NCBI RefSeq assembly: GCF_013141725.1 | Contig: NZ_WHNZ01000042.1 | Coordinates: 186,001 to 250,000 of the forward strand | Reading direction: 5' to 3' | DNA: 64,000 nt | Origin: Paenibacillus planticolens | Lineage (GTDB): Bacteria; Bacillota; Bacilli; Paenibacillales; NBRC-103111 | In this document: positions 35,566-42,894 of the stretch, one piece after another | Layout: every line of letters begins with the position of its first letter | Position numbering within the stretch: the stretch's first letter is position 1 | Notes under the pieces: generated by a model | The model's input: the letters and a program-made list of their open reading frames with translations, nothing else | What the model was told of the DNA's origin: nothing | The model's database searches: none | Program-made: the position numbers and the translations under genes

Positions 35566-36348
35566 ATGACCATGTTGAAGAAAACGAGCCGCACTTTTTA
35601 TATACCGATAAGTGGTTTGGATTTAGGTTTGAAGGAAGCTGTATCATCTGCCTACCTGTGCATGCGAGCTATAGATGAAATCGAGGATCACGAAGGACTT
35701 ACAGATCAGTTGAAAGTAGACTTATTACTCGGGGTGCATCAGGCATTCCAATCCCCGAATATTATCGAAGAAACACAAAAATTACTATCGCCTTATGGGG
35801 AAATACTGCCGGCAGTTTCCATGCAGCTGGATGAGTGGGCGCAGCTTTGTCCGCCTTCAGGAGCTCCAATCGTATTTCATTACATCGCAAAGATGTCGAT
35901 GCAAATGGCTGAGTGGGTTCAGAACGGGTGGAACATCCATACGGAAGAGGATTTGGACCGTTATACGTACAGCGTGGCCGGTATGGTCGGAGAAATGCTA
36001 TCTGAGCTATGGTTGTGGCATGACGGGACGCAATCCGATCTAACGAAAGCGGTTGCCTTCGGAAGAGGACTGCAGGCCGTAAATATTCTCCGCAATCGAG
36101 CGGAGGATCTTGAACGCGGCGTTGATTTCTTTCCTGATGGTTGGGGATTCAAGGAGATGCAGCAGTACACACGTCGCAATTTACAAATCGCCGACTCTTA
36201 TATCGCAGACCTGAAGGATGGTCCGGCTTTGAAATTTTGCAAGATCCCATTAGCGTTAGCTCATGCTACTGTTAACCTCATCGCTGTCGGTGGTAACAAA
36301 TTAACGAGAGATGCGGTTCTAAAAATTGTGAAACGTGTGACCGGATAA
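35566..36348 (+). CDS. Squalene/phytoene synthase family protein with altered second Asp motif
   Basis: A 260-residue all-helical prenyl synthase relative. First metal motif is intact (CMRAIDEIEDHE, D37 and D41); VAGMVGEMLSELW is conserved. In the second motif NILRNRAEDLERGVDFFP the first Asp of the usual NxxRDxxED is Asn177, which may weaken Mg binding. The conserved fold starts at LKKTSRTFYIP. The start is unclear: ATG 35566 has no ribosome site, while GGAGGG (35526-35531) stands seven bases before ATT 35539. Likely substrate is a prenyl diphosphate; function may differ from true head-to-head condensation. Confidence 0.85.
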   Translation: MTMLKKTSRTFYIPISGLDLGLKEAVSSAYLCMRAIDEIEDHEGLTDQLKVDLLLGVHQAFQSPNIIEETQKLLSPYGEILPAVSMQLDEWAQLCPPSGAPIVFHYIAKMSMQMAEWVQNGWNIHTEEDLDRYTYSVAGMVGEMLSELWLWHDGTQSDLTKAVAFGRGLQAVNILRNRAEDLERGVDFFPDGWGFKEMQQYTRRNLQIADSYIADLKDGPALKFCKIPLALAHATVNLIAVGGNKLTRDAVLKIVKRVTG

Positions 36349-36368
36349 CGGAACTGTATTGCGCTAGA

Positions 36369-36545
36369 GGGAACTATGATCCCCTATTTTTCGAAAAGTC
36401 GAGACTTCTGCAAGTTAATGGGAAATATGATCTCTTATTTTACGATTTCTGGCACAATGGGAGCTTTTTATGGCGAATAAGACCCTATAGTTACCCTCCC
36501 AGCCATTCTGCAGCCCATTTAGCTCAAATAGCGCCTGTAGTTCCC
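36369..36545. repeat. Four-arm 51-bp-period dyad repeat, copy A
   Basis: The ends are inverted: GGGAACTATGATC on the left and CCTGTAGTTCCC on the right. A second forward arm, GGGAAATATGATCTCTTATTT, begins at 36420 (51 bp after the first). A second inverted arm, GAATAAGACCCTATAGTT, ends about 51 bp before the right end. It shares many stretches with copy B at 48004 and similar length (177 against 179 bp). It lies in the 388-base gap between the prenyl synthase relative and the XRE-cupin gene; the rest of that gap shows no gene. Confidence 0.85.
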
Positions 36546-36647
36546 ACAATAGTGACGGTCCATGGACCAGAGGGAAGAGGGTATTCCTCAAAATCACGGA
36601 ACCAAGTTTGCAGCAAACTCATAAAAAGAGAATATCAGCACCAAAAT

Positions 36648-36686
36648 CAAAGGAGCTAAGCGCATACAAACCGCTTAGCTCCTTTG
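36648..36686 (-). terminator. Hairpin terminator downstream of the XRE-cupin gene
   Basis: CAAAGGAGCTAAGCG and CGCTTAGCTCCTTTG form a perfect 15-bp stem with a 9-base loop. The minus-strand tail ATTTTGG is only moderately T-rich. Confidence 0.65.
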
Positions 36687-36735
36687 GCGTTCAATTATTC
36701 TCTTTTTTCACCAGTTGTGATCTGTCTCGCATATT

Positions 36736-37287
36736 TTAAAGAAGATCCAGTCCGCTGTCGTTCTCTGTGTAGATAGAAATAAGCACGATCGCCGTGTCCT
36801 CGCCTATGTTTCTCACCAAATGAGGGGTGCATGCGTGCCAACTGAATGAATCGCCTTCTTCGAATTCTGCCGCGTCATCACCCTGCTCCGCATAAATCCT
36901 ACCTTTCATGACGACGTGGACCTCTTCGCCTTCATGCGCATGAGGAACGACCCCTGTTGAAGAACCGGGGGGGAGCTCTACGAGCATCATTTTTACATTT
37001 TTGCTGGAGCTCATGTGCTCAACCTTTAATTTATCGGCACCGCTTGTCGTTATTCTTCGTTCATTCTTCCGGACAATATGCATCCGATCCTCTTTCTTTA
37101 GGAGCAAATATGCCAAGGGAACCTTCAAAGCCTGGGCTATGCTTTCCAGCGTCGAGATAGAGGGCGAGGTTTTATTGGTTTCAACCTGACTCATAAAGCC
37201 TTGAGACAAGCCGCATTCTTCGCAAATTTGAGCGATGGTGATATTCTTTCGTTTCCGAATCGCCCGTATCGTGGAGCCGATATCCAT
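36736..37287 (-). CDS. XRE-family regulator with C-terminal cupin domain
   Basis: A 183-residue regulator: XRE helix-turn-helix at residues 1-65 (TIAQICEECGLSQGFMSQVE) and a small cupin domain in the C-terminal half (HAHEGEEVHVVMKGRIY and GDSFSWHACTPH with possible metal ligands). ATG 37287 has GAGGTGC upstream. Such proteins sense small ligands through the cupin. It is divergent from DoxX and esterase genes, so these are candidate targets. Confidence 0.93.
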   Translation of the reverse strand: MDIGSTIRAIRKRKNITIAQICEECGLSQGFMSQVETNKTSPSISTLESIAQALKVPLAYLLLKKEDRMHIVRKNERRITTSGADKLKVEHMSSSKNVKMMLVELPPGSSTGVVPHAHEGEEVHVVMKGRIYAEQGDDAAEFEEGDSFSWHACTPHLVRNIGEDTAIVLISIYTENDSGLDLL

Positions 37288-37351
37288 CCGATTGCACCTC
37301 ACATAAAGTATAGGTAATACAAAACATAAATATATATTAGCAATATTTCTG

Positions 37352-37412
37352 TTGACTTGCTACTATATTTCATTTAAATTAGTTATATAAATTTTAATTC
37401 TTTATAACTAAT
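37352..37412 (+). promoter_or_regulatory. Promoter and inverted repeat upstream of the DoxX gene
   Basis: TTGACT (37352-37357) and TAAATT (37375-37380) are 17 bases apart. A perfect 10-base inverted repeat, ATTAGTTATA (37378-37387) and TATAACTAAT (37403-37412), overlaps the -10 box and the likely start site, an operator-like position. The divergent XRE-cupin protein is the nearest candidate regulator. Confidence 0.6.
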
Positions 37413-37436
37413 ATTTCGTGAGGGAGAGAACAAAGA

Positions 37437-37838
37437 ATGAATAAAGCAGTCATTGTTTCGGTTATTATGCGTGTGATGATGGGAATTATTTTTATCGTTC
37501 ACGGGATTACTAAGCTACAAATGGGACTTAGCAATGTGGACGCATGGTTCAGCTCTATGGGGATTCCTGGATTTTTAGCTTATCTTGTTTTTGCACTTGA
37601 ACTTGCAGGCGGCATCATGCTGATCTTGGGATTGTTTACTCGTTATGTATCGGCATTGTTCGTAATCATGCTAATCGGCGCTACGCTTACGACGAAACTT
37701 TCCGCCGGATTGCTTGGCAACGACCAAATGCCCGGCTTTGAGTTGGAAATCGGTTTTATACTGATTTCGTTGTATCTGGCAGTAGCCGATAAGTCGCCTT
37801 TATCGATTGACCGCTTCATGAAGAAACGCAGCGCATAA
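37437..37838 (+). CDS. DoxX-family membrane protein
   Basis: A 133-residue protein with four membrane segments. GIIFIVHGITKLQMG and VFALELAGGIMLILGLFTR are family patterns, and the C-terminus carries a short basic tail. GAGGGAGAG lies upstream of ATG 37437. DoxX proteins have been linked to thiosulfate/quinone metabolism or redox stress in other bacteria; the role here is unknown. It is 24 bases upstream of the esterase gene, probably an operon. Confidence 0.92.
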   Translation: MNKAVIVSVIMRVMMGIIFIVHGITKLQMGLSNVDAWFSSMGIPGFLAYLVFALELAGGIMLILGLFTRYVSALFVIMLIGATLTTKLSAGLLGNDQMPGFELEIGFILISLYLAVADKSPLSIDRFMKKRSA

Positions 37839-37861
37839 CCTATAGCTAAGGGGATTTTATC

Positions 37862-38509
37862 ATGCACTCAATCTTTCAATATGACGTTCATTTACCGGCT
37901 AATATAGCCCCGGACAAAAAGTATCCAGTCGTCTTTACGCTTCATGGCAAAGGCTCTAACGAACAAAATATGTTCGGTTTGGTCGCTCCGCTTCAGGATG
38001 ATTTCATTATTATTGGCATTCGCGGCAATTTACCGCTGGGAGCAGGTTATCAGTATTATGATTTGAAAAGCCTGGGCAATCCTATCCGGGAAATGTTTGA
38101 CCAAGTGGTCGAGCAGCTAAGTGCATTCATTCATGATGCCACCGCGAAATATCCGATCGATCCTGGTAAGCGTTATTTGCTTGGCTTCAGCCAAGGCGCA
38201 ATCCTGTCCATGACCCTTGCGCTTACGATGGGAGATCAGTTGAAGGGTATCGTAGCGATGAACGGGTATGTTCCTGAATTTGTGAAAACGGAGTATCCGC
38301 TGCACAGCGTGAAGGACGTATCTGTATTTATTTCGCATGGCGAGTTCGATTCTGTATTCCCGGTTAGAATCGGTCACGAGACAGCGGCGTATTTCAAGGA
38401 ACAAACGCCCAGCATGACGTTCAAATTATATCCAACAGACCACGGAGTATCCCAAGAGAATCAGCATGATATTCTAAATTGGCTTAAACAGGATGCCAAT
38501 TTCGTTTAG
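37862..38509 (+). CDS. Alpha/beta hydrolase, phospholipase/carboxylesterase type
   Basis: A 215-residue esterase. The nucleophile elbow is LLGFSQGAIL; the oxyanion region is VVFTLHGKGSNEQN; the acid and His are likely in SHGEFDSVFPV and YPTDHGVSQEN. AAGGGG is eight bases upstream. Relatives hydrolyse short acyl esters or act in dioxygenase-linked operons. It follows DoxX in a pattern often seen with ring-cleavage enzymes, though no dioxygenase is present here. Confidence 0.92.
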   Translation: MHSIFQYDVHLPANIAPDKKYPVVFTLHGKGSNEQNMFGLVAPLQDDFIIIGIRGNLPLGAGYQYYDLKSLGNPIREMFDQVVEQLSAFIHDATAKYPIDPGKRYLLGFSQGAILSMTLALTMGDQLKGIVAMNGYVPEFVKTEYPLHSVKDVSVFISHGEFDSVFPVRIGHETAAYFKEQTPSMTFKLYPTDHGVSQENQHDILNWLKQDANFV

Positions 38510-38535
38510 AAAAATGGCGAAGAGGAGAGCAGGGG

Positions 38536-38570
38536 TTGACATTTCGATCCGTAGTAACTACAATGATTAC
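38536..38570 (+). promoter_or_regulatory. Promoter of Rrf2 gene with GTAAC-N7-RTTAY dyad
   Basis: TTGACA (38536-38541) and TACAAT (38559-38564) are 17 bases apart, an excellent vegetative promoter. GTAAC-TACAATG-ATTAC (38554-38570) lies over the -10 box and matches GTAAC-CGAATCA-GTTAT upstream of the next gene. It is a candidate autoregulatory operator. Confidence 0.7.
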
Positions 38571-38587
38571 AACGGTGGTGATGCTAA

Positions 38588-39007
38588 GTGAAACAGATTA
38601 GTAGCAGATTCTCGATTGCTGTCCACATCCTTTCTCTAATCGCCGTTAGCTCCAAAGATTGCACCGGCGATTACATTGCAGGCAGTGTGAATACGAATCC
38701 TGTCATCATCCGCAGAATTATGGGGATGCTGAAGAAGGCGGGGTTGGTAGACGTTCGTCCGGGAGTGGGGGGCGCTTCCTTGCTGAAGGATCGCGATAAG
38801 ATCACTCTTCTGGATGTGTACCGCGCCGTGGAAGTCATAGAGGACGGTCAACTGTTTAATTTTCACGATGACCCGAATCCACAGTGCCCGGTTGGCCGGA
38901 ACATTGAAGCAGCTCTTCGTACGGAGATGGAGGAAGCTCAAGCTGCGATGGAACAAAGGCTGGCGCAAGTGAGTTTAAGCCAGTTGGCAGATCAGTTTGT
39001 GGAATAA
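38588..39007 (+). CDS. Rrf2-family transcriptional regulator (YwnA-like)
   Basis: A 139-residue winged-helix regulator. GSVNTNPVIIRRIMGMLKKA is the recognition region, followed by the wing GVGGASLLKD. It has two cysteines only, Cys25 and Cys100, and lacks the clustered cysteines of iron-sulfur members. GTG 38588 has GGTGGTGAT upstream. The dyad over its promoter also occurs before the following NmrA-like gene, suggesting it represses both, possibly through thiol chemistry. Confidence 0.92.
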   Translation: MKQISSRFSIAVHILSLIAVSSKDCTGDYIAGSVNTNPVIIRRIMGMLKKAGLVDVRPGVGGASLLKDRDKITLLDVYRAVEVIEDGQLFNFHDDPNPQCPVGRNIEAALRTEMEEAQAAMEQRLAQVSLSQLADQFVE

Positions 39008-39028
39008 AAAGCTCTTAGAGCTTTTTTT
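39006..39028 (+). terminator. Intrinsic terminator after Rrf2 gene
   Basis: AAAAAGCTCT and AGAGCTTTTTTT pair around a single T, so the two central pairs open to form the loop. A seven-T run follows the stem. Confidence 0.8.
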
Positions 39029-39039
39029 ATGCCCGAGTT

Positions 39040-39056
39040 GTAACCGAATCAGTTAT
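39040..39056 (+). promoter_or_regulatory. GTAAC-N7-RTTAY operator-like dyad before NmrA-like gene
   Basis: GTAAC-CGAATCA-GTTAT has the same 5-7-5 layout as the dyad over the Rrf2 promoter. It sits 45 bases before ATG 39101. Confidence 0.6.
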
Positions 39057-39100
39057 AACGTTAGGGTGGAAATAAATAAAACCAAATGGAGGAATTACAA

Positions 39101-39967
39101 ATGAAAATTTTAGTAACAGGCGCAACAGGGAAATTAGGATCGATTGTCATTGAGACGTTATTGGAAACCGTGCCGGCTACGAATCTGGCAGTTAGCGTTC
39201 GTAATCCAGAGAAAGCGGAGAGCCTTCGCGACCGCGGTGTAGACGTACGGTACGGAGACTTTGACCAACCGGAAACGCTAGACAAAGCGTTCGCGGGGAT
39301 CGACCGCCTCTTGCTCGTGTCCACGGACGGCGATAACGAAACGCGGATCCGTCAGCATGCCGCTGCCGTAGCAGCAGCTAAGCGCGCTAACGTCGGTTTC
39401 ATTGCGTATACCAGCTTAGGGAACGCAAGTGAGAATACGATTTTTCTTGCGCCGGTGCACCGTGCCACAGAGGAAGCTATCATAAACAGTGGAATTCCTT
39501 ATTCCTTCCTGCGCAACAACTGGTACTTGGAGAATGAGACCGCAAGCATTCAAGCGGTCCTTGGAGGAGCGCCATGGTTGACATCTGCGGGCTCCGGCAA
39601 GGTCGGTTGGGCTGCCCGCCGCGATTATGCACAGGCTGCTGCAGCGGTATTGACTGGTGAAGGCCATGAGAATACGGCTTATGAGCTGTCCGGCAAGCTT
39701 CTTGCGCAAGAAGAGCTGGCTTCGATCCTTGCCGGCGTATTAGGCCGGGAGGTTCCCGTTCAACAAGTGGATGACGCCACTTATGCCGGTATTATGACAA
39801 GCGCGGGCGTACCTGATCCGGTCATCCCAATTCTGGTTGGGATTCAGAGTGCGATTCGCGATGGCGCGTTGGAAGTAGAGAGCAATGATTTGCAGAACTT
39901 GCTAGGGCATCCTGCCACGCCGATTGATGAGGCTCTCCGTCAAATCGTAAAAGAAATACAGTCTTAA
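39101..39967 (+). CDS. NmrA-like NAD(P)H-binding oxidoreductase (QorB-like)
   Basis: A 288-residue atypical SDR protein. The Rossmann motif is KILVTGATGKLGS, with VSVRNPEKAESL for cofactor selection. FLRNNWYLENE and the YELSGKLLAQEELASIL region match QorB-type quinone reductases. ATG 39101 follows GGAGG at ten bases; the 39086 start is unlikely. Expected reaction is NADPH-dependent quinone reduction or electrophile sensing. A dyad shared with the Rrf2 promoter suggests control by that regulator. Confidence 0.92.
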   Translation: MKILVTGATGKLGSIVIETLLETVPATNLAVSVRNPEKAESLRDRGVDVRYGDFDQPETLDKAFAGIDRLLLVSTDGDNETRIRQHAAAVAAAKRANVGFIAYTSLGNASENTIFLAPVHRATEEAIINSGIPYSFLRNNWYLENETASIQAVLGGAPWLTSAGSGKVGWAARRDYAQAAAAVLTGEGHENTAYELSGKLLAQEELASILAGVLGREVPVQQVDDATYAGIMTSAGVPDPVIPILVGIQSAIRDGALEVESNDLQNLLGHPATPIDEALRQIVKEIQS

Positions 39968-39989
39968 TTTAAGCTTGTGTAACAAACAT

Positions 39990-40038
39990 AGAGGCTATTC
40001 CAAAAGGTCAACGTTGACCGGAGGAATAGCCTCTTTTT
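39990..40038 (+). terminator. Intrinsic terminator after NmrA-like gene
   Basis: AGAGGCTATTCC and GGAATAGCCTCT form a perfect 12-bp stem. An inner GGTCAACGTTGACC palindrome fills the loop, and TTTTTG follows. Confidence 0.88.
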
Positions 40039-40068
40039 GTTTTGAAATATAGGTGATCCACGATATAC

Positions 40069-40704
40069 TTACCATTTTATTCGCTTGATTAAATGAATGA
40101 TCTCTTCCTGTTCCTCACCGTTTAGGTGCCAAGTTCGGATTTCTTTTATTATTTTCTCCATGTTGGTATAACCTTTGGACAAACCGTTTAAGCGTGCAGC
40201 TAAAGTGGCGTTCGTCAGCTCTTCCTCCGTTGGGAAAAGGGGTCTTAGTTTGTCGATCGCATCCGGGAACCGTTTCAAATAATACTTCTGATGTCTATCC
40301 TCGGCTATATAAAAACCGCTAAAGGGAGCAACCTCTGTGTCCGGTGTTTCATTACCTTGTTCTTCGTAGCTCTTCATAACCTCACTGATTATACGAAGTT
40401 GTTCCGGATCGCGAAACAATACCAAGGATTTATACTGCCTGCCTTTGTAATCATTGATATTGACAGGATTATGGGCGCTCCAGAACACCTGCAGGATGGT
40501 CTCCAACTTCACATTAACTGAGTCAAAATCCACTTCGACCACCTCGGTATGATCACCAAGTTGCCGGTAAGTCGGATTGTCTGTCGTCCCTCCAGCGAAG
40601 CCTACACGTGTTCTTATGACTCCAGCTATTTGGCCGAACAAAGCGTCAGGGCTCCAGAAGCAACCCATACCCATTGTTACACTTTGGATGCTGTTATTTC
40701 TCAT
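40069..40704 (-). CDS. msrA: Peptide-methionine (S)-S-oxide reductase
   Basis: A 211-residue MsrA. The catalytic motif is GMGCFWSPDALFG with Cys15, followed by TRVGFAGGTTDNPTY and the HTEVVEV region. It is longer than many MsrA proteins because of a C-terminal extension of about 50 residues after the DRHQKYYLK region. ATG 40704 has GAGGTGA upstream. The enzyme repairs oxidised methionine in proteins. No MsrB is visible nearby. Confidence 0.93.
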   Translation of the reverse strand: MRNNSIQSVTMGMGCFWSPDALFGQIAGVIRTRVGFAGGTTDNPTYRQLGDHTEVVEVDFDSVNVKLETILQVFWSAHNPVNINDYKGRQYKSLVLFRDPEQLRIISEVMKSYEEQGNETPDTEVAPFSGFYIAEDRHQKYYLKRFPDAIDKLRPLFPTEEELTNATLAARLNGLSKGYTNMEKIIKEIRTWHLNGEEQEEIIHLIKRIKW

Positions 40705-40818
40705 CGTGGTCACCTCTTTTTTATTATATCAAAAAGGAGGGAGGAACCACTGTTCGACGCTAAAATAGTATGGTATTGTTTTATACATTCCCATATATAA
40801 GGAGGTCTTTCCCTTTAC

Positions 40819-42759
40819 ATGCTTCGCTGGCTGAAAGAAACCTGTTTTACAAATTTAGAGCTAGAGGCGCAAAAAAATCGACTGCTCTTTTTTTTGCTAT
40901 GCGGGCCTATTTTTATTATGGCCGAACTGAACATCTCCACGTACTATTCCTTGCTAGATCCAATTAACGGGCGATTTTTACTCGTTATTCTCGTCTTTTT
41001 CGGAATTCTCCTTTCGTTATTATTTGTACCAACGGCAGAAAAGAATTATAAGTATTTTTTTATGACCGGGATGCTTCTCTTTTCCATGTTCCAACTGTGG
41101 ACATTCAACGATAATTCGTTGATCTATCAAATTATGTATATTAATCTAGCTCTCTCGCTTGTCTACCTTAACGGGCAACTTATCATATATACCGGAGTGA
41201 CAACCGTTATTTTAACAGCGCTTGGCTTCATTTTCGGGAAGAATCTTTTCTTTCCGCATATGGATGGCGCAACGGTAAACGGTTCCATTGTGATTGTTCT
41301 GCAGACAACCGTTGTTTTGTGGGGTGTTACCCAAATCGGCAACCGATTTCATTATTTCATCGATCATAATACCCAAATGAAGATGCTTTTAGAGGATAAT
41401 GAGAGCCAAATCCTGCTTATCCATGAACAGAATCGCGCATTAACCGAATATTCGAAGCAAGTAGAGCAACTGACGATCGTCGAAGAAAGAAACCGGATTT
41501 CGCGGGAACTCCATGACACGATCGGACATACGCTGACTTCCATGATTGCCGGATTAGAGTTGACTAAACGTGAGATCGGTCTGAACCAACAAGAGTCAGA
41601 AAAGCATATTGAACGATTGGATACGTTATTGCATCTCGCGAGAAGAGGCCTCGAGGATATACGCGATCATGTACATAATGCGGATACGATCGGCCTTAAC
41701 GAATCGCTGGTTGACCGAATCAGTCAACTGGGGAGCGAGCTTTCTGTCAATACCGGCATTATGGTGGAGTTCCACTCAGAAGGAGTCGTTTATCCAATGC
41801 CGCAGGTACAGCACCTCGCACTGCTGCGATGCGCACAGGAGGCGCTTACGAACGCGGTTCGCCATGCAGGAGCCAATCGGATCCGAATCGAGCTGCGATA
41901 CCAAGATGATAAGATCCGCCTCGAAGTCAAGGATAACGGTGCAGGGGCTGCGGAAGAAAAGCTTCAGCAAGGTTTCGGGATTAAGACGATGAAAGAACGG
42001 ATTGCCTCGGCGCTTGGAACTGTTGAAGTCGCTTCCGAATTCGGAGGCGGTGTCCGGGTAACCTGCGAGATTCCTGTGAGGAAACATGGCAACACGAATA
42101 ATATCCGGCTGCTCCTAGCCGAGGATCAGGAGCTAATTGCAGAAAGCTTCCGTATTCTGCTCAATATGGAGCCCGATCTGCGGGTTATTGGCGTGTCCGG
42201 GGACGGACGCAGCTTGGTGGACCTGTGTGAGCTGGAAGTGCCAGATGTCATCTTACTGGATATACATATGCCAACGATGAGTGGAGTCGAAGCATTAAGT
42301 ATCATCAAACAGCGTTGGCCGGAGATCAAAGTGATCATCCTGACCACGTTTCAGGACACCGATACGGCGGCGGAAGCGATCTCGCTCGGAGCCGAGGGCT
42401 ATCTGTTGAAAAGCGTGCAGCCCAAGCATTTGGCCGAAGCCATTCGGATCGTTAACAGCGGCGGTTCCTTAATCTCGATGGAAACGGCCAGGCTGCTGGC
42501 CGACACCCGTAAGGAACAACGCCAGACACTACAAGACGCACCGAAGCATGAACTACAGGGAACCAATGGGCTGCATGGGCTAACCGAGAAAGAACTTGAA
42601 ATTGTCAGATATCTCTCTGACGGGATGAAATATAAAGAAATTGCGCAGAAGATGCACTTCTCGGAAAGTACGATTAAAAACTACGTATCCATCATTTATT
42701 CAAAGCTAAATGTGGAGAATCGCACGCAAGCCGTAAATAAGGTGCAAAACTTGTTATAG
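40819..42759 (+). CDS. Single-chain sensor kinase fused to a LuxR-type response regulator
   Basis: A 646-residue protein. Residues 1-185 hold about six membrane segments. Residues 215-420 are a HisKA_3/HATPase kinase (ERNRISRELHDTIGHTLTS with His232; ALTNAVRHAG; DNGAGA and GFGIKTMKER). Residues 428-550 are a receiver with Asp481 in VILLDIHMPTMSG, and the last 65 form a LuxR helix-turn-helix (LTEKELEIVRYLSDG). DesK- and DesR-like proteins are normally separate genes; here one frame covers both. The C-terminal DNA-binding domain would make it a membrane-tethered regulator. It precedes an operon of two genes. Confidence 0.9.
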   Translation: MLRWLKETCFTNLELEAQKNRLLFFLLCGPIFIMAELNISTYYSLLDPINGRFLLVILVFFGILLSLLFVPTAEKNYKYFFMTGMLLFSMFQLWTFNDNSLIYQIMYINLALSLVYLNGQLIIYTGVTTVILTALGFIFGKNLFFPHMDGATVNGSIVIVLQTTVVLWGVTQIGNRFHYFIDHNTQMKMLLEDNESQILLIHEQNRALTEYSKQVEQLTIVEERNRISRELHDTIGHTLTSMIAGLELTKREIGLNQQESEKHIERLDTLLHLARRGLEDIRDHVHNADTIGLNESLVDRISQLGSELSVNTGIMVEFHSEGVVYPMPQVQHLALLRCAQEALTNAVRHAGANRIRIELRYQDDKIRLEVKDNGAGAAEEKLQQGFGIKTMKERIASALGTVEVASEFGGGVRVTCEIPVRKHGNTNNIRLLLAEDQELIAESFRILLNMEPDLRVIGVSGDGRSLVDLCELEVPDVILLDIHMPTMSGVEALSIIKQRWPEIKVIILTTFQDTDTAAEAISLGAEGYLLKSVQPKHLAEAIRIVNSGGSLISMETARLLADTRKEQRQTLQDAPKHELQGTNGLHGLTEKELEIVRYLSDGMKYKEIAQKMHFSESTIKNYVSIIYSKLNVENRTQAVNKVQNLL

Positions 42760-42894
42760 CTCCCGAATGCAAGCGCAGCAGCAAGAAATTCGGTAAGTAT
42801 AACCGAAAGTTATGTACTTTCTTCCCTAGAAATCCGCATGTTGCTTTTCTATACTTGAGTTAAAAACATGGCTTGCATAGGGGAGTTAAGTACA

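Noticed and set aside
36369..36545. Considered whether the dyad repeats are CRISPR units or an insertion sequence
   Set aside because: The repeats are paired and inverted rather than many direct copies with unique spacers, no cas or transposase gene is present, and no target duplication is evident.
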